This document shows positions 33,992 through 42,110 of a stretch of 45,567 nucleotides of DNA, piece by piece. This DNA comes from an uncultured Selenomonadales bacterium (lineage in GTDB: Bacteria > Bacillota > Negativicutes > Acidaminococcales > Acidaminococcaceae), in contig ONEW01000017.1 in NCBI GenBank assembly GCA_900316935.1, forward strand, positions 1 through 45,567, given 5' to 3'. The notes below the pieces were generated by a model, which made no database searches, was not told the origin of the DNA, and worked only from the letters and a program-made list of their open reading frames with translations. Made by a program: the position numbers and the translations under genes. Each line of letters opens with the position of its first letter. Position 1 is the stretch's first letter.

Positions 33992-34698
33992 TATCCTTGT
34001 TGGAAGAATTGAAACGAAAAACATACCAGGCCAATCTGGAGCTGGTGCGCAAAAATCTGGTCATCTATACCTGGGGAAATGCCAGCGGAATAGATCATTC
34101 CAAAGGACTTGTCGTCATTAAGCCCTCCGGCGTTGCTTATGATGCCATGACCTGGCAAGATATGGTGGTCGTTGAGGCGGACACCGGCCGGGTTGTTGAA
34201 GGGTCCCTGCGGCCTTCGTCAGATACACCGACCCATCTGGAATTGTACAAGGCATATCCGGAGATAGGGGGTGTGGTGCATACACATTCGGTTTACGCAA
34301 CAGTTTTCGCTCAAGCGGGGAGAGACATCCCGGCCCTGGGAACGACTCACGCCGACTATTTTCATGGCCCCATCCCTTGTACCCGGAGCCTGAAAGAGAC
34401 CGAAGCAGCAGAGACCTACGAAGGGAATACGGGGAAAGTCATTTTGGAAACAGTGTCCGCCTTGAACCAACCGGTTCTTGCCGTTCCAGGAATCATTGTC
34501 AAAAATCACGGACCTTTCACATGGGGAAAGGATCCGGAAGAAGCGGCATGCCATGCTGCGATTCTTGAGAAAGTGGCAGAAATGGCTTTTAAAACGCTGC
34601 TCCTTAATCAGGAAAGCTGTCTTCCGCCTTTCATCCTTGAAAAGCACTATCGGAGAAAACACGGAGAACATGCCTATTACGGACAGGAAAAACAATAA
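33988..34698 (+). CDS. araD: L-ribulose-5-phosphate 4-epimerase (AraD/UlaF/SgbE family)
   Basis: Class II aldolase-fold enzyme of 236 residues that interconverts L-ribulose-5-phosphate and D-xylulose-5-phosphate with a divalent metal. Catalytic and metal residues are all present: SSDTPTH (Asp79), the HTHS pair (His98, His100), HADYF, KNHGPF and the C-terminal AYYGQ tyrosine. The phosphate site GNAS and KPSG are intact, and the resemblance to E. coli AraD runs over the full length. The start is GTG 33988, overlapping the transketolase stop. No arabinose kinase or isomerase gene is nearby, so its substrate is probably supplied already phosphorylated, consistent with the importer upstream. Confidence 0.93.
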   Translation: MISLLEELKRKTYQANLELVRKNLVIYTWGNASGIDHSKGLVVIKPSGVAYDAMTWQDMVVVEADTGRVVEGSLRPSSDTPTHLELYKAYPEIGGVVHTHSVYATVFAQAGRDIPALGTTHADYFHGPIPCTRSLKETEAAETYEGNTGKVILETVSALNQPVLAVPGIIVKNHGPFTWGKDPEEAACHAAILEKVAEMAFKTLLLNQESCLPPFILEKHYRRKHGEHAYYGQEKQ

Positions 34699-34724
34699 TC
34701 CGTTTTAGTCCTTACGGTCTTATT

Positions 34725-34757
34725 CGTCCCCCTGAAAACACAGGGGGACGATTTTTT
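34725..34757 (+). terminator. Terminator of the ABC-transketolase-epimerase operon
   Basis: A 10-bp perfect stem (34725-34734 with 34741-34750), 6-base A-rich loop and TTTTTT. Confidence 0.9.
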
Positions 34758-34775
34758 GCTTCGATATTTGTGGTA

Positions 34776-34807
34776 TCTGTTCATATGTTTTTCATAAGTG
34801 CTATAAT
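34776..34807 (+). promoter_or_regulatory. Promoter/operator of the ArsR-family gene
   Basis: TTCATA (34780-34785), 16-base spacer, TATAAT (34802-34807) with extended-10 TG. GTTCATATG within it resembles the half-site of SmtB/CzrA-type operators, so self-repression is likely. Confidence 0.5.
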
Positions 34808-34855
34808 GGAAGTGTATTTCCGGCAGTTTCTGCTGCCTTTACAAGGGGAGACACT

Positions 34856-35245
34856 ATGAACAAGACAAAACCCGGGGCCGACGGCAAGACGGCGGCCCTC
34901 AATTACAATGAAGCCATCGTGCGCAAAGTGCGTGTCCACATGCTCGACGAGGCCCGTGTGACCAAGCTGGCGGAATTCTTCAAAGTGCTCGGCGACCCGA
35001 CGCGTGTGCGGATCATCAACGCACTGGCCTATCAGGAACTGTGTGTCAGCGACCTGGCGGCGGCCCTCGGCATGACCCAGTCCGCCGTTTCCCACCAGCT
35101 CAAGCTGCTGCGCATGGCGAACCAGGTCAAGACGCGGCGCGACGGCAAGAGCATCTTCTATTCCCTGGACGACCAGCATGTGCTTGACATCCAGGAAGAA
35201 GCCTTGACGCATATCAGCCATAAGATGGCGGACCGCCCGGAATGA
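34856..35245 (+). CDS. ArsR/SmtB-family metal-responsive repressor
   Basis: Winged-helix repressor of 129 residues. The DNA-binding core is VLGDPTRVRIINALAYQELCVSDLAAALGMTQSAVSHQLKLLRMANQV, then the wing TRRDGKSIFYSL. The alpha-3 metal site of ArsR/CadC (ELCVCD) is reduced to ELCVSD, with a single Cys. The alpha-5 site is complete: DDQHVLDIQEEALTHISH has the Asp-x-His and His-x-x-His pattern of zinc sensors SmtB and CzrA. So zinc or cobalt sensing is the likely input. No metal exporter or P-type ATPase is adjacent; its targets lie elsewhere or it controls only itself. Confidence 0.9.
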   Translation: MNKTKPGADGKTAALNYNEAIVRKVRVHMLDEARVTKLAEFFKVLGDPTRVRIINALAYQELCVSDLAAALGMTQSAVSHQLKLLRMANQVKTRRDGKSIFYSLDDQHVLDIQEEALTHISHKMADRPE

Positions 35246-35340
35246 GTCCGCGGCCTGCGGCACCGGAAGCACAACCCGGGCATCATGAACCCGGACGAAG
35301 TCTGAGACACTGAAATTCTTTAAAGAAAGCTTGTGAAACC

Positions 35341-36048
35341 ATGGCAGCAAATGATAAAAAGGAACAGCTCGCAATCCTGCAGGAGCAAATGGAGCGGTGT
35401 ACGTCGTGCCCGCTGCGCCAGGGGTGCAAGGCCCCCGTGGGCTGGTTCGGCAATCCCGACAGCCCTATCCTGTTCATCGGCGAAGCCCCGGGCGGCGTCG
35501 AGGATGATTACGGCTGTCCCCTGATCGGGCCGTCGGGCCAGTTGCTCGACAAGGCCCTGTGGTCCGTGCAAATGACCCGTGACCGCGTGCTGACTTCGAA
35601 CATCGTCAAATGCCGCCCCAAAGGAAACCGTACGCCGGACCTGGCGGAAGCGGATTTTTGCGCCAAAATCTGGCTGACCCGCGAAATCGCCATCGTGAAG
35701 CCCAAGGTCATTGTGGCTCTGGGCAGCGTCGCCCTGCACTATCTGGGCAATCCGTCCATGCGCATTACACACCAGCGCGGGCAGTGGTTCAAGACCTGTG
35801 ACGGCATTGACTGCATCGCCACGTTCCACCCGTCCTACCTGCTGCGCCAGTACGGCCACGCCCAGGTCCAGGCCAAGTGGGATGTATTCCACGACCTGCA
35901 GGCAGCCCGGGCGAAGGCACAGGAAACCGTGCCGGACTACAATTTCTGCTCTGCTGCCCCGGTGGACCTGTTCCGCCTGTTCCCCAAACGCCAGGAGGCA
36001 AAGGAACCCGGAAATGTGCTTTCCGGAATGGGTCCCGATAAAGATTAA
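35341..36048 (+). CDS. Uracil-DNA glycosylase, family 4 (Fe-S)
   Basis: DNA repair enzyme of 235 residues that removes uracil from DNA. The four cysteines of the 4Fe-4S cluster are present: C20 and C23 (CTSC), the Cys of NIVKCRPKGNRTP and that of EADFCAKIW. The catalytic motif is GEAPGGVEDDYG, and the second active-site motif is FHPSYLLR. A C-terminal tail of about 40 residues after the core is not conserved. The ribosome binding site is poor (GAAAGC). It starts 95 bases after the ArsR-type gene with no promoter I can point to, so cotranscription is possible. Confidence 0.93.
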   Translation: MAANDKKEQLAILQEQMERCTSCPLRQGCKAPVGWFGNPDSPILFIGEAPGGVEDDYGCPLIGPSGQLLDKALWSVQMTRDRVLTSNIVKCRPKGNRTPDLAEADFCAKIWLTREIAIVKPKVIVALGSVALHYLGNPSMRITHQRGQWFKTCDGIDCIATFHPSYLLRQYGHAQVQAKWDVFHDLQAARAKAQETVPDYNFCSAAPVDLFRLFPKRQEAKEPGNVLSGMGPDKD

Positions 36049-36077
36049 CCGGCTGATTAAATGCATATTCCGGTTTA

Positions 36078-36106
36078 TTGACACTGTTTCCCAGTGTTGA
36101 TAAAAT
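36078..36106 (+). promoter_or_regulatory. Promoter of the pur operon with overlapping palindrome
   Basis: Perfect TTGACA (36078-36083), 17-base spacer, TAAAAT (36101-36106). A perfect inverted repeat ACACTG-N5-CAGTGT (36081-36097) covers the -35 edge and spacer, where a bound repressor would block RNA polymerase. Confidence 0.75.
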
Positions 36107-36231
36107 TATCTTGAGGTTTTATTCCCTTAACCCGCTTCAAAGTTGTATAGTTTGTTACACGAAAGTCCTCCGGGAAAGGGAGGACAGGTTTCCTATTTTT
36201 ATTTCTGAAACAGGGACAAAGGAGCGCAAAC
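36107..36231 (+). other. Structured leader of the pur operon
   Basis: About 120 transcribed bases before purE. GTCCTCC (36165-36171) pairs with GGAGGAC (36179-36185), and GTTTC/GAAAC pair further on around a T-rich loop. TTTGTTACAC (36151-36160) recurs in reverse orientation in the guaB leader. I could not match it to the purine or PRPP riboswitch consensus. Confidence 0.35.
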
Positions 36232-36726
36232 ATGAAAGTAGCAATCATCATGGGCAGTAATTCCGACTGGCCGAAACTGGAGCCGGCCGAAGCGGTACTG
36301 AAGGAGTTCGGCATCGAGGTCGAGGTCTGCGTGGCTTCGGCGCACCGCACGCCGGACAAGGTGCATGAATTTGCGGCAGGCGCCCGGGACCGCGGCGTGG
36401 AAGCCATCTTGTCCGCTGCCGGCCTGGCGGCCCACCTGGGGGGCGTCGTCGCGTCCTACACGACGCTTCCGGTCATCGGCATCCCTATCGGCGGCGGCCC
36501 GCTGAACGGCATTGACGCCCTGCTGAGCACGGTACAGATGCCTTCCGGTGTCCCCGTTGCCACTATGGCCATCGACGGTGCGAAGAACGCGGGAATCTTT
36601 GCTGTGGAAATCATGGCAGGCAGGCATCCCGAACTGGTGGCGAAACTGGATGCCTATCGCGCCAGGATGCGCGAAGAGGTGGCTGCCAAGGCGGCGAAAC
36701 TCGATGCCGTGCGCAGCGGCAGATAA
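36232..36726 (+). CDS. purE: N5-carboxyaminoimidazole ribonucleotide mutase
   Basis: Class I PurE of 164 residues that moves the carboxyl group of N5-CAIR to give CAIR in purine synthesis. Marks are [15 protein letters not shown] (phosphate loop), [27 protein letters not shown] and [38 protein letters not shown] precedes the ATG. It is the first gene of the pur operon. Neither purK nor purC follows, although purC commonly does. The C-terminus is a charged helix slightly longer than in E. coli PurE. Confidence 0.95.
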   Translation: MKVAIIMGSNSDWPKLEPAEAVLKEFGIEVEVCVASAHRTPDKVHEFAAGARDRGVEAILSAAGLAAHLGGVVASYTTLPVIGIPIGGGPLNGIDALLSTVQMPSGVPVATMAIDGAKNAGIFAVEIMAGRHPELVAKLDAYRARMREEVAAKAAKLDAVRSGR

Positions 36727-36810
36727 ACGGAACGGGAGACGGTTAAAAAATGAGGGAACAGTCCGCCGTCCCGTATTGGGAGCGGGTGAGGACTGGGTAA
36801 GGAGAAAAAG

Positions 36811-38259
36811 GTGTCCAACTCTAACGATCTGTTTGAACTGGATAAGCTGCACGAGGAGTGCGGCGTATTCGGAATTTACTCGCACAAGGAAGACGTACCC
36901 CTGAACATCTACTGGGGTCTGTACGCACTGCAGCATCGCGGCCAGGAAAGCTGCGGCATCGCCGTGAGCGACGGGTCCGAAATGCAGATCAAGCTTGGCA
37001 TGGGCCTGGTGCAGGACGTCTTCAAGGACGGCACGGGGGACATGATGGGCTTTATGGGGATCGGCCATGCGCGCTATTCCACAACGGGTTCCAGCATGGC
37101 CTACAACATCCAGCCGCTGAAGGTCTACTACGACGGCGGCAACCTCGCCATGTCCCACAACGGCAATATCGCCAACGCAGCAGAGCTGCGGGCCCGCCTC
37201 ATGAACATGGGGTCCTTCTTTAAAACGACCGTCGACAGCGAAGTCGTCCTGAGCCTTATCGCCCGTTCCACGCAGGCCGCCCTGGAAGACCGCGTGGCTG
37301 ACGCCGCCAACCAGTTGAAGGGCGCGTTCTCCTTCCTGTTCATGGACGACCATAAGATGCTCGCCCTGCGCGATCCTTACGGATTCCGGCCTCTGTGCCT
37401 CGGCAAGATGGAGCACGGCTGGGTCGTGGCGTCCGAAAGCTGCGCCCTGGACCTGGTCGGCGCGCAGTTCGTGCGCGATGTGGAGTCCGGCGAAATGCTG
37501 GTCATCGACGACGATGACAAAGAGCCGGTGAGCATCATGTACGCCAAGGATAAGCCGAAACATTATGCCCACTGCATTTTCGAATATGTCTATTTCGCCC
37601 GCACGGACAGCGTCATCGACGGGCAGAGCGTCTACGAGGCCCGTGTGAACATGGGCCGCGAACTGGCGAAGGAAACGAAGGACATCCACGCGGACATCGT
37701 CATTTCCGTACCGGACTCCGGCACGGCGGCTTCCATCGGCTACAGCCTGGAATCGGGCATCCCCTTCATGGAAGGCCTGACGAAGAACCGCTACATCGGC
37801 CGCACCTTCATCCAGCCGACGCAGAAACAGCGCGTCAACGCCGTACGGCTTAAACTGAACCCGGTTAAATCCGTCGTGGAAGGCAAATCCGTCGTCATGG
37901 TGGACGACTCCATCGTCCGCGGCACGACGAGCGGCAAAATCGTCAAGATGCTGCGGGACGCCGGCGCGAGGGAAGTGCACGTGTGCATTTCGTCCCCGGC
38001 CGTCACGGATCCCTGCTACTACGGCATCGACACGTCGGTCCGCAAGGAACTCATCGCTTCGACCCATTCGGAGGCGGAAATCTGCGAATACATTGGCGCC
38101 GACAGCCTGCACTACATCTCCATGGAAGGCATGAAACGCGCCGTGTCGCACGTGGCTGGCGAGAACCTGTGCTGCGCCTGCTTCAACGCGGAATACCCCG
38201 ATAATGCGGAACAGGTCATCCGCCAGGGCTCCAAATACATTTTCGAACATAAAAAATAA
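36811..38259 (+). CDS. purF: Amidophosphoribosyltransferase
   Basis: Protein of 482 residues that catalyses the first committed purine step, PRPP plus glutamine to phosphoribosylamine. A 16-residue propeptide precedes the catalytic Cys17 (EECGVFGIYS), exposed after cleavage. The glutaminase domain (17-240) has LQHRGQESCGI, GHARYSTTG and SHNGNIAN. The PRPP loop is VVMVDDSIVRGTTS. Cys residues in HCIFEYVYFAR and ENLCCACFN suit the Fe-S cluster of Bacillus-type PurF. The start is GTG with AAGGAG 6 bases upstream. It lies 84 bases after purE with no terminator between. Confidence 0.96.
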   Translation: MSNSNDLFELDKLHEECGVFGIYSHKEDVPLNIYWGLYALQHRGQESCGIAVSDGSEMQIKLGMGLVQDVFKDGTGDMMGFMGIGHARYSTTGSSMAYNIQPLKVYYDGGNLAMSHNGNIANAAELRARLMNMGSFFKTTVDSEVVLSLIARSTQAALEDRVADAANQLKGAFSFLFMDDHKMLALRDPYGFRPLCLGKMEHGWVVASESCALDLVGAQFVRDVESGEMLVIDDDDKEPVSIMYAKDKPKHYAHCIFEYVYFARTDSVIDGQSVYEARVNMGRELAKETKDIHADIVISVPDSGTAASIGYSLESGIPFMEGLTKNRYIGRTFIQPTQKQRVNAVRLKLNPVKSVVEGKSVVMVDDSIVRGTTSGKIVKMLRDAGAREVHVCISSPAVTDPCYYGIDTSVRKELIASTHSEAEICEYIGADSLHYISMEGMKRAVSHVAGENLCCACFNAEYPDNAEQVIRQGSKYIFEHKK

Positions 38260-38271
38260 CAGGAGGGCGTC

Positions 38272-39333
38272 ATGGACGAACACAAGAAGGGCTTGACCTA
38301 CGCCGATGCAGGCGTGGATATCGATGCGGGCAACAAGGCCGTGGAACTGATGAAGGACAGTGTGCGCGCAAGCTACAGGCCCGAAGTCATCGGCGATTTG
38401 GGCGGGTTCGGAGGCCTCTTTGCCCTGGACACGAAGAAATACAGGGACCCGGTCCTGGTCTCCGGTACGGACGGCGTGGGCACGAAATTGAAACTGGCCT
38501 TCCTCATGAACCGGCACGACACAATCGGGCAGGATGCCGTCGCCATGTGCGTCAATGATATTCTGGTACAGGGCGCTGAACCGCTGTTCTTCCTTGACTA
38601 CATCGCCGTGGACAAGGTTGACTCCCAGAAGGTGGCCGATATCGTCAAAGGCGTAGCGCGGGCCTGCAAGGAATCGGGCTGTGCCCTTATCGGCGGTGAA
38701 ACGGCGGAAATGCACGGTTTCTATGCCAGGGATGAATACGACATCGCCGGTTTCTGCGTCGGAGCTGTCGATAGAAGCAAAATGATCACCGGCGGCAAGG
38801 TGAAAGCCGGTGATGTGCTGCTGGGCCTGCCGTCCAGCGGCGTCCATTCCAACGGCTTCTCGCTGGTGCGTAAAATCTGCTTCGAACTCATGCATTACAC
38901 CGTCGACACCTATATCGACGACTTCGGCATGACCCTGGGCGAGAAGCTGCTTACGCCGACGCGCCTCTATCCGAAGACCTGCCTGCCCCTGATTGGGAAG
39001 TTCGATCTGCACGGCATGGTGCACATCACGGGCGGCGGTTTCTATGACAACATCCCCCGTATCCTGCCGGACGACTGCGATGCCGAAGTGCACGCCGACG
39101 CCTGGGAGGTGCCGGTGGTCTTCAAAAAACTCCAGGAATGGGGCAATGTGCCGGACAAGGAGATGTACCGCACGTTCAACATGGGCGTCGGCATGGTCCT
39201 CGTCGTCGACCCGGCGGAGGCGGACGCTGTGCGCGCCCACCTGAAGGCGGCCGGCGAAACGTTCTACGAACTGGGCCGGGTTGTGCCGGGCCATAAGACG
39301 ACAGTGATGAAAGGCGGCGTTTTCGGTGACTAA
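38272..39333 (+). CDS. purM: Phosphoribosylformylglycinamidine cyclo-ligase
   Basis: AIR synthetase of 353 residues; closes the imidazole ring using ATP. Family marks are TYADAGVDIDAGNKAVELMK, LVSGTDGVGTKLKLAF, GQDAVAMCVNDILVQGAEPLFFLDYIA, GGETAEM and GLPSSGVHSNGFSLVR. It starts 12 bases after purF behind AGGAGG and overlaps the start of purN by 8 bases, so it is in the middle of the operon. Confidence 0.96.
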   Translation: MDEHKKGLTYADAGVDIDAGNKAVELMKDSVRASYRPEVIGDLGGFGGLFALDTKKYRDPVLVSGTDGVGTKLKLAFLMNRHDTIGQDAVAMCVNDILVQGAEPLFFLDYIAVDKVDSQKVADIVKGVARACKESGCALIGGETAEMHGFYARDEYDIAGFCVGAVDRSKMITGGKVKAGDVLLGLPSSGVHSNGFSLVRKICFELMHYTVDTYIDDFGMTLGEKLLTPTRLYPKTCLPLIGKFDLHGMVHITGGGFYDNIPRILPDDCDAEVHADAWEVPVVFKKLQEWGNVPDKEMYRTFNMGVGMVLVVDPAEADAVRAHLKAAGETFYELGRVVPGHKTTVMKGGVFGD

Positions 39334-39934
39334 GAAAATCGGTGTCGTCGTCAGCGGGCGCGGTTCCAACCTGCAGTCCATCCTCAATCATATCGATGCC
39401 GGGGAACTGCCGGTCGAAGTGGCCGTCGTCGTCAGCGACCATCAAGAGGCCTTTGCCCTCCAGCGGGCTGCCAAATACGGCATTCCGTCCGAGGTGGTGG
39501 AACGCAAGGACTGCAAGGACAAGGCGGAATTCGAAGACCGGATTGCAGACGCCCTCCTCAGCCATGGGGCGGAGCTCGTCGTCCTGGCCGGCTTCATGCG
39601 CATCCTGTCAGGCAACTTCATCAGCAGGTTCCCGCACCGCATCATGAACATCCATCCGGCCCTGCTGCCCAGCTTCACGGGTCTTCACGCCCAAGGGCAG
39701 GCCGTGGCGTACGGCGTCAAGGTGGCGGGCTGCACAGTCCACTTCGTTGACGAAGGCACGGACACAGGTCCCATCATCCTGCAGAAAGTCGTCCCTGTCC
39801 TGGACGACGACACGGAGGACTCGCTGGCGGACCGCATCCTGGTGGAAGAACACAAGGCCCTGCCCGAAGCCATCAAGCTGTGGGCCGAGGGGCGGCTTAC
39901 AGTGGAAGGCCGCAAGGTCCGTGTCGCCCGCTGA
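39326..39934 (+). CDS. purN: Phosphoribosylglycinamide formyltransferase
   Basis: GAR transformylase of 202 residues, which uses 10-formyltetrahydrofolate. Catalytic Asn, His and Asp are seen in MNIHPALLPSF (Asn, His) and HFVDEGTDTGPII (Asp); the phosphate loop is VSGRGSNLQSI. The start is GTG 39326, inside the end of purM. An 87-base gap follows before purH, with a GGCCGC/GCGGCC hairpin but no T run. Confidence 0.95.
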   Translation: MTKKIGVVVSGRGSNLQSILNHIDAGELPVEVAVVVSDHQEAFALQRAAKYGIPSEVVERKDCKDKAEFEDRIADALLSHGAELVVLAGFMRILSGNFISRFPHRIMNIHPALLPSFTGLHAQGQAVAYGVKVAGCTVHFVDEGTDTGPIILQKVVPVLDDDTEDSLADRILVEEHKALPEAIKLWAEGRLTVEGRKVRVAR

Positions 39935-40021
39935 AAAGCAGCGTGAACAGACGGCCGCAAATCCAGTTGGCGGCCGGACAAGGCAGTACATCTGCCATAA
40001 AGCATCCGAGGGGGTAAAAAC

Positions 40022-40618
40022 ATGAAGATCCAAAGAGCATTGCTGAGCGTATCCAATAAGACGGGTATCACGAAACTGGCGGCGTTCCTCCATGAGATCG
40101 GCGTGGAAATCATTTCCACGGGCGGCACCATGAAGGCCATCAAGGAAGCCGGTATCCCGGTCACCTACGTGAGCGACGTGACGGGCTTTCCGGAAATCAT
40201 GGACGGCCGCGTCAAGACGCTGAATCCGTTCATCCACGGCGGTATCCTGGCGGTCCGCAGCAATCCGGACCACATGGCCCAGCTGAAGGAACACGGCATC
40301 AAGCCCATCGACCTGGTGGTCGTCAACCTGTATCCGTTCAAGGAAACCATCGCCACCCCGAATGTGACGGAGGCGGAAGCCATCGAAAACATCGATATCG
40401 GCGGGCCGGCCATGGTCCGCGCGGCGGCGAAGAACTTCCGCGACGTGGTCATCATCACGAACCCGGCCCGTTATTCCAGCCTCATCGCTATGCTGCAGCA
40501 GCACGGCGACATCGACCTGACGACGCGCAAGACCCTGGCCAAGGAAGCATTCCGCCATACGTCGGAATACGATGCCATGATTGCCGATTATCTGGAAAAA
40601 CAGCTGAAGAACAGTTGA
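40022..40618 (+). CDS. purH: IMP cyclohydrolase, stand-alone (PurH N-terminal domain only)
   Basis: Protein of 198 residues that matches only the N-terminal, MGS-like IMP cyclohydrolase domain of bifunctional PurH, which is normally about 510 residues. All landmarks are there: [68 protein letters not shown] and [17 protein letters not shown]. The AICAR transformylase domain is absent, and there is no trace of it before purD, which begins 17 bases later. The ORF ends cleanly after the domain boundary ([10 protein letters not shown]), so this is a natural single-domain enzyme, not a frameshift. Formylation of AICAR must be done by a separate protein encoded elsewhere. Confidence 0.92.
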   Translation: MKIQRALLSVSNKTGITKLAAFLHEIGVEIISTGGTMKAIKEAGIPVTYVSDVTGFPEIMDGRVKTLNPFIHGGILAVRSNPDHMAQLKEHGIKPIDLVVVNLYPFKETIATPNVTEAEAIENIDIGGPAMVRAAAKNFRDVVIITNPARYSSLIAMLQQHGDIDLTTRKTLAKEAFRHTSEYDAMIADYLEKQLKNS

Positions 40619-40635
40619 TGAAAGGACGGAACGTC

Positions 40636-41913
40636 ATGAAACTGCTATTGATCGGCGGCGGCGGGCGCGAACATGCGCTGGCATGGAAACTGTCCCAAAG
40701 CAGCCATGTGGAGGAGATCCTCGTCGTACCGGGCAATCCCGGTATCGCCCGGGTACCCAAGTGCAAATGCGTCGACCTGGCGTTGGACGACCTGAACAAG
40801 ATGGCGGATTACGCGGAGGAAAACAGCATCGACCTGACGGTCGTCGGACCGGAAGCGACGCTTGTCGCGGGCATTGCGGATATTTTCCGTTCCCGCGGGC
40901 TGCCCATCTTCGGGCCCAATAAGGCGGCGGCGGAAATCGAAGGATCCAAAGCCTTTTCAAAACGCCTGATGAAGAAATACAACATCCCGACGGCGGACTT
41001 CCAAGTCTGTACGGATTTGGAGACGGCCAAAAGCTTCATTGCGGAGCACGGCGCACCCATCGTCGTCAAGGCGGACGGCCTGGCGGCCGGCAAGGGCGTC
41101 GTGGTCGCCATGACGGTGAAGGAGGCCCTGGACGCCGTGACGGAAATGATGGCGGACCATAAGTTCGGCGCAGCGGGGGCCAGCGTCGTCCTGGAAGAAT
41201 TCATGGACGGCGAGGAAGCCTCGCTGCTGGCCTTTACGGATGGCAAGATCGTCATCCCCATGGTCGCGTCCCAGGATCATAAACGCGTCAACGACGGGGA
41301 CGAAGGCCCTAACACGGGCGGTATGGGCGCGTATGCACCGGCTCCCGTCATGACCGAGGCATTGCGCGTCAAAGCCGTGGAGACCATCCTGAAACCGGTC
41401 ATCGCGGCCCTCAACAAGGAGGGCCGCAGCTACAGCGGCTGCCTGTATGCGGGCCTCATGATCAAAGGCGACGAAGTGAAGGTCGTCGAGTTCAACTGCC
41501 GTTTCGGCGATCCCGAAACACAGGTTGTGCTGCCTCTTCTTGACAGTGACCTGGCGGATATCATGCTTGCCTGCGCGACGGGCACCCTTGACGTCTCCAT
41601 GGTGCGTTGGAAACAGCAGGCGGCGGTCTGCGTCATCCTGGCCAGCGGCGGGTATCCCGGTCCCTATCCGAAGGGCCTGCCCATCACGGGCCTGGACGAA
41701 GCGGACAAGATGGACGATGTCATCGTCTTCCATGCCGGCACCAGGATGCAGGACGGCCGGATTGTCACGAACGGCGGCCGCGTGCTCGGTGTGACGGCCC
41801 TGGGCGGCAATATCCGCGCCGCCAAGGACAAGGCCTATGCCGCCGTGGACAAGATCCGCTTCGAGGGGGAACACCACCGCAGCGATATCGCCTGGAGAGC
41901 CCTGAAGCGCTGA
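40636..41913 (+). CDS. purD: Phosphoribosylamine-glycine ligase
   Basis: GAR synthetase of 425 residues, an ATP-grasp ligase. Marks are LLIGGGGREHALAWKL, VVGPEATLVAGIAD, APIVVKADGLAAGKGVVVA, PNTGGMGAYAPAPV and VVEFNCRFGDPETQVVLPLL. AAAGGA (40621-40626) supports ATG 40636 over the in-frame TTG at 40615 within purH's end. It is the last gene of the pur operon. No clear terminator follows; the guaB promoter begins 55 bases later. Confidence 0.96.
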   Translation: MKLLLIGGGGREHALAWKLSQSSHVEEILVVPGNPGIARVPKCKCVDLALDDLNKMADYAEENSIDLTVVGPEATLVAGIADIFRSRGLPIFGPNKAAAEIEGSKAFSKRLMKKYNIPTADFQVCTDLETAKSFIAEHGAPIVVKADGLAAGKGVVVAMTVKEALDAVTEMMADHKFGAAGASVVLEEFMDGEEASLLAFTDGKIVIPMVASQDHKRVNDGDEGPNTGGMGAYAPAPVMTEALRVKAVETILKPVIAALNKEGRSYSGCLYAGLMIKGDEVKVVEFNCRFGDPETQVVLPLLDSDLADIMLACATGTLDVSMVRWKQQAAVCVILASGGYPGPYPKGLPITGLDEADKMDDVIVFHAGTRMQDGRIVTNGGRVLGVTALGGNIRAAKDKAYAAVDKIRFEGEHHRSDIAWRALKR

Positions 41914-41968
41914 ATTCTTTTTCTCGGCTGATGCCTGTCTGCACCGCTGAAAAAAATGGGGAAGGTAC

Positions 41969-42047
41969 TTGACGAATCTAAGGAAAGCTTGTATTATATA
42001 TGGAATATCAAAGCGCCTTAAAGTGTAACAAAGTTAACAAAAAGGCG
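41969..42047 (+). promoter_or_regulatory. guaB: Promoter and leader of guaB
   Basis: TTGACG (41969-41974), 17-base spacer, TATTAT (41992-41997). The leader has CGCCTT (42014-42019) pairing with AAGGCG (42042-42047). The loop holds GTGTAACAAA (42023-42032), the reverse complement of a word in the pur leader, and an imperfect palindrome TGTAAC-AAA-GTTAACA. Confidence 0.55.
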
Positions 42048-42110
42048 TCATAACGGCATTGCGTACAAAAAATTCAAGCAACACAATCAGTCAAAAAAGG
42101 ATGGTGCAAG

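Noticed and set aside
36107..36231. Purine or PRPP riboswitch in the pur leader
   Set aside because: Hairpins exist, but the conserved bases of the purine aptamer (or of ykkC-type aptamers) could not be found.
36199..39387. 1062-codon open frame on the minus strand across purE-purF-purM
   Set aside because: It is antisense to three certain pur genes. The product is His/Asp/Val-rich low-sense sequence with no motif; it is open only because GC-rich codons leave few antisense stops.
40022..40618. purH as a frameshifted pseudogene
   Set aside because: The frame ends at a domain boundary and the next gene follows after 17 bases, with no remnant of the second domain in any frame.
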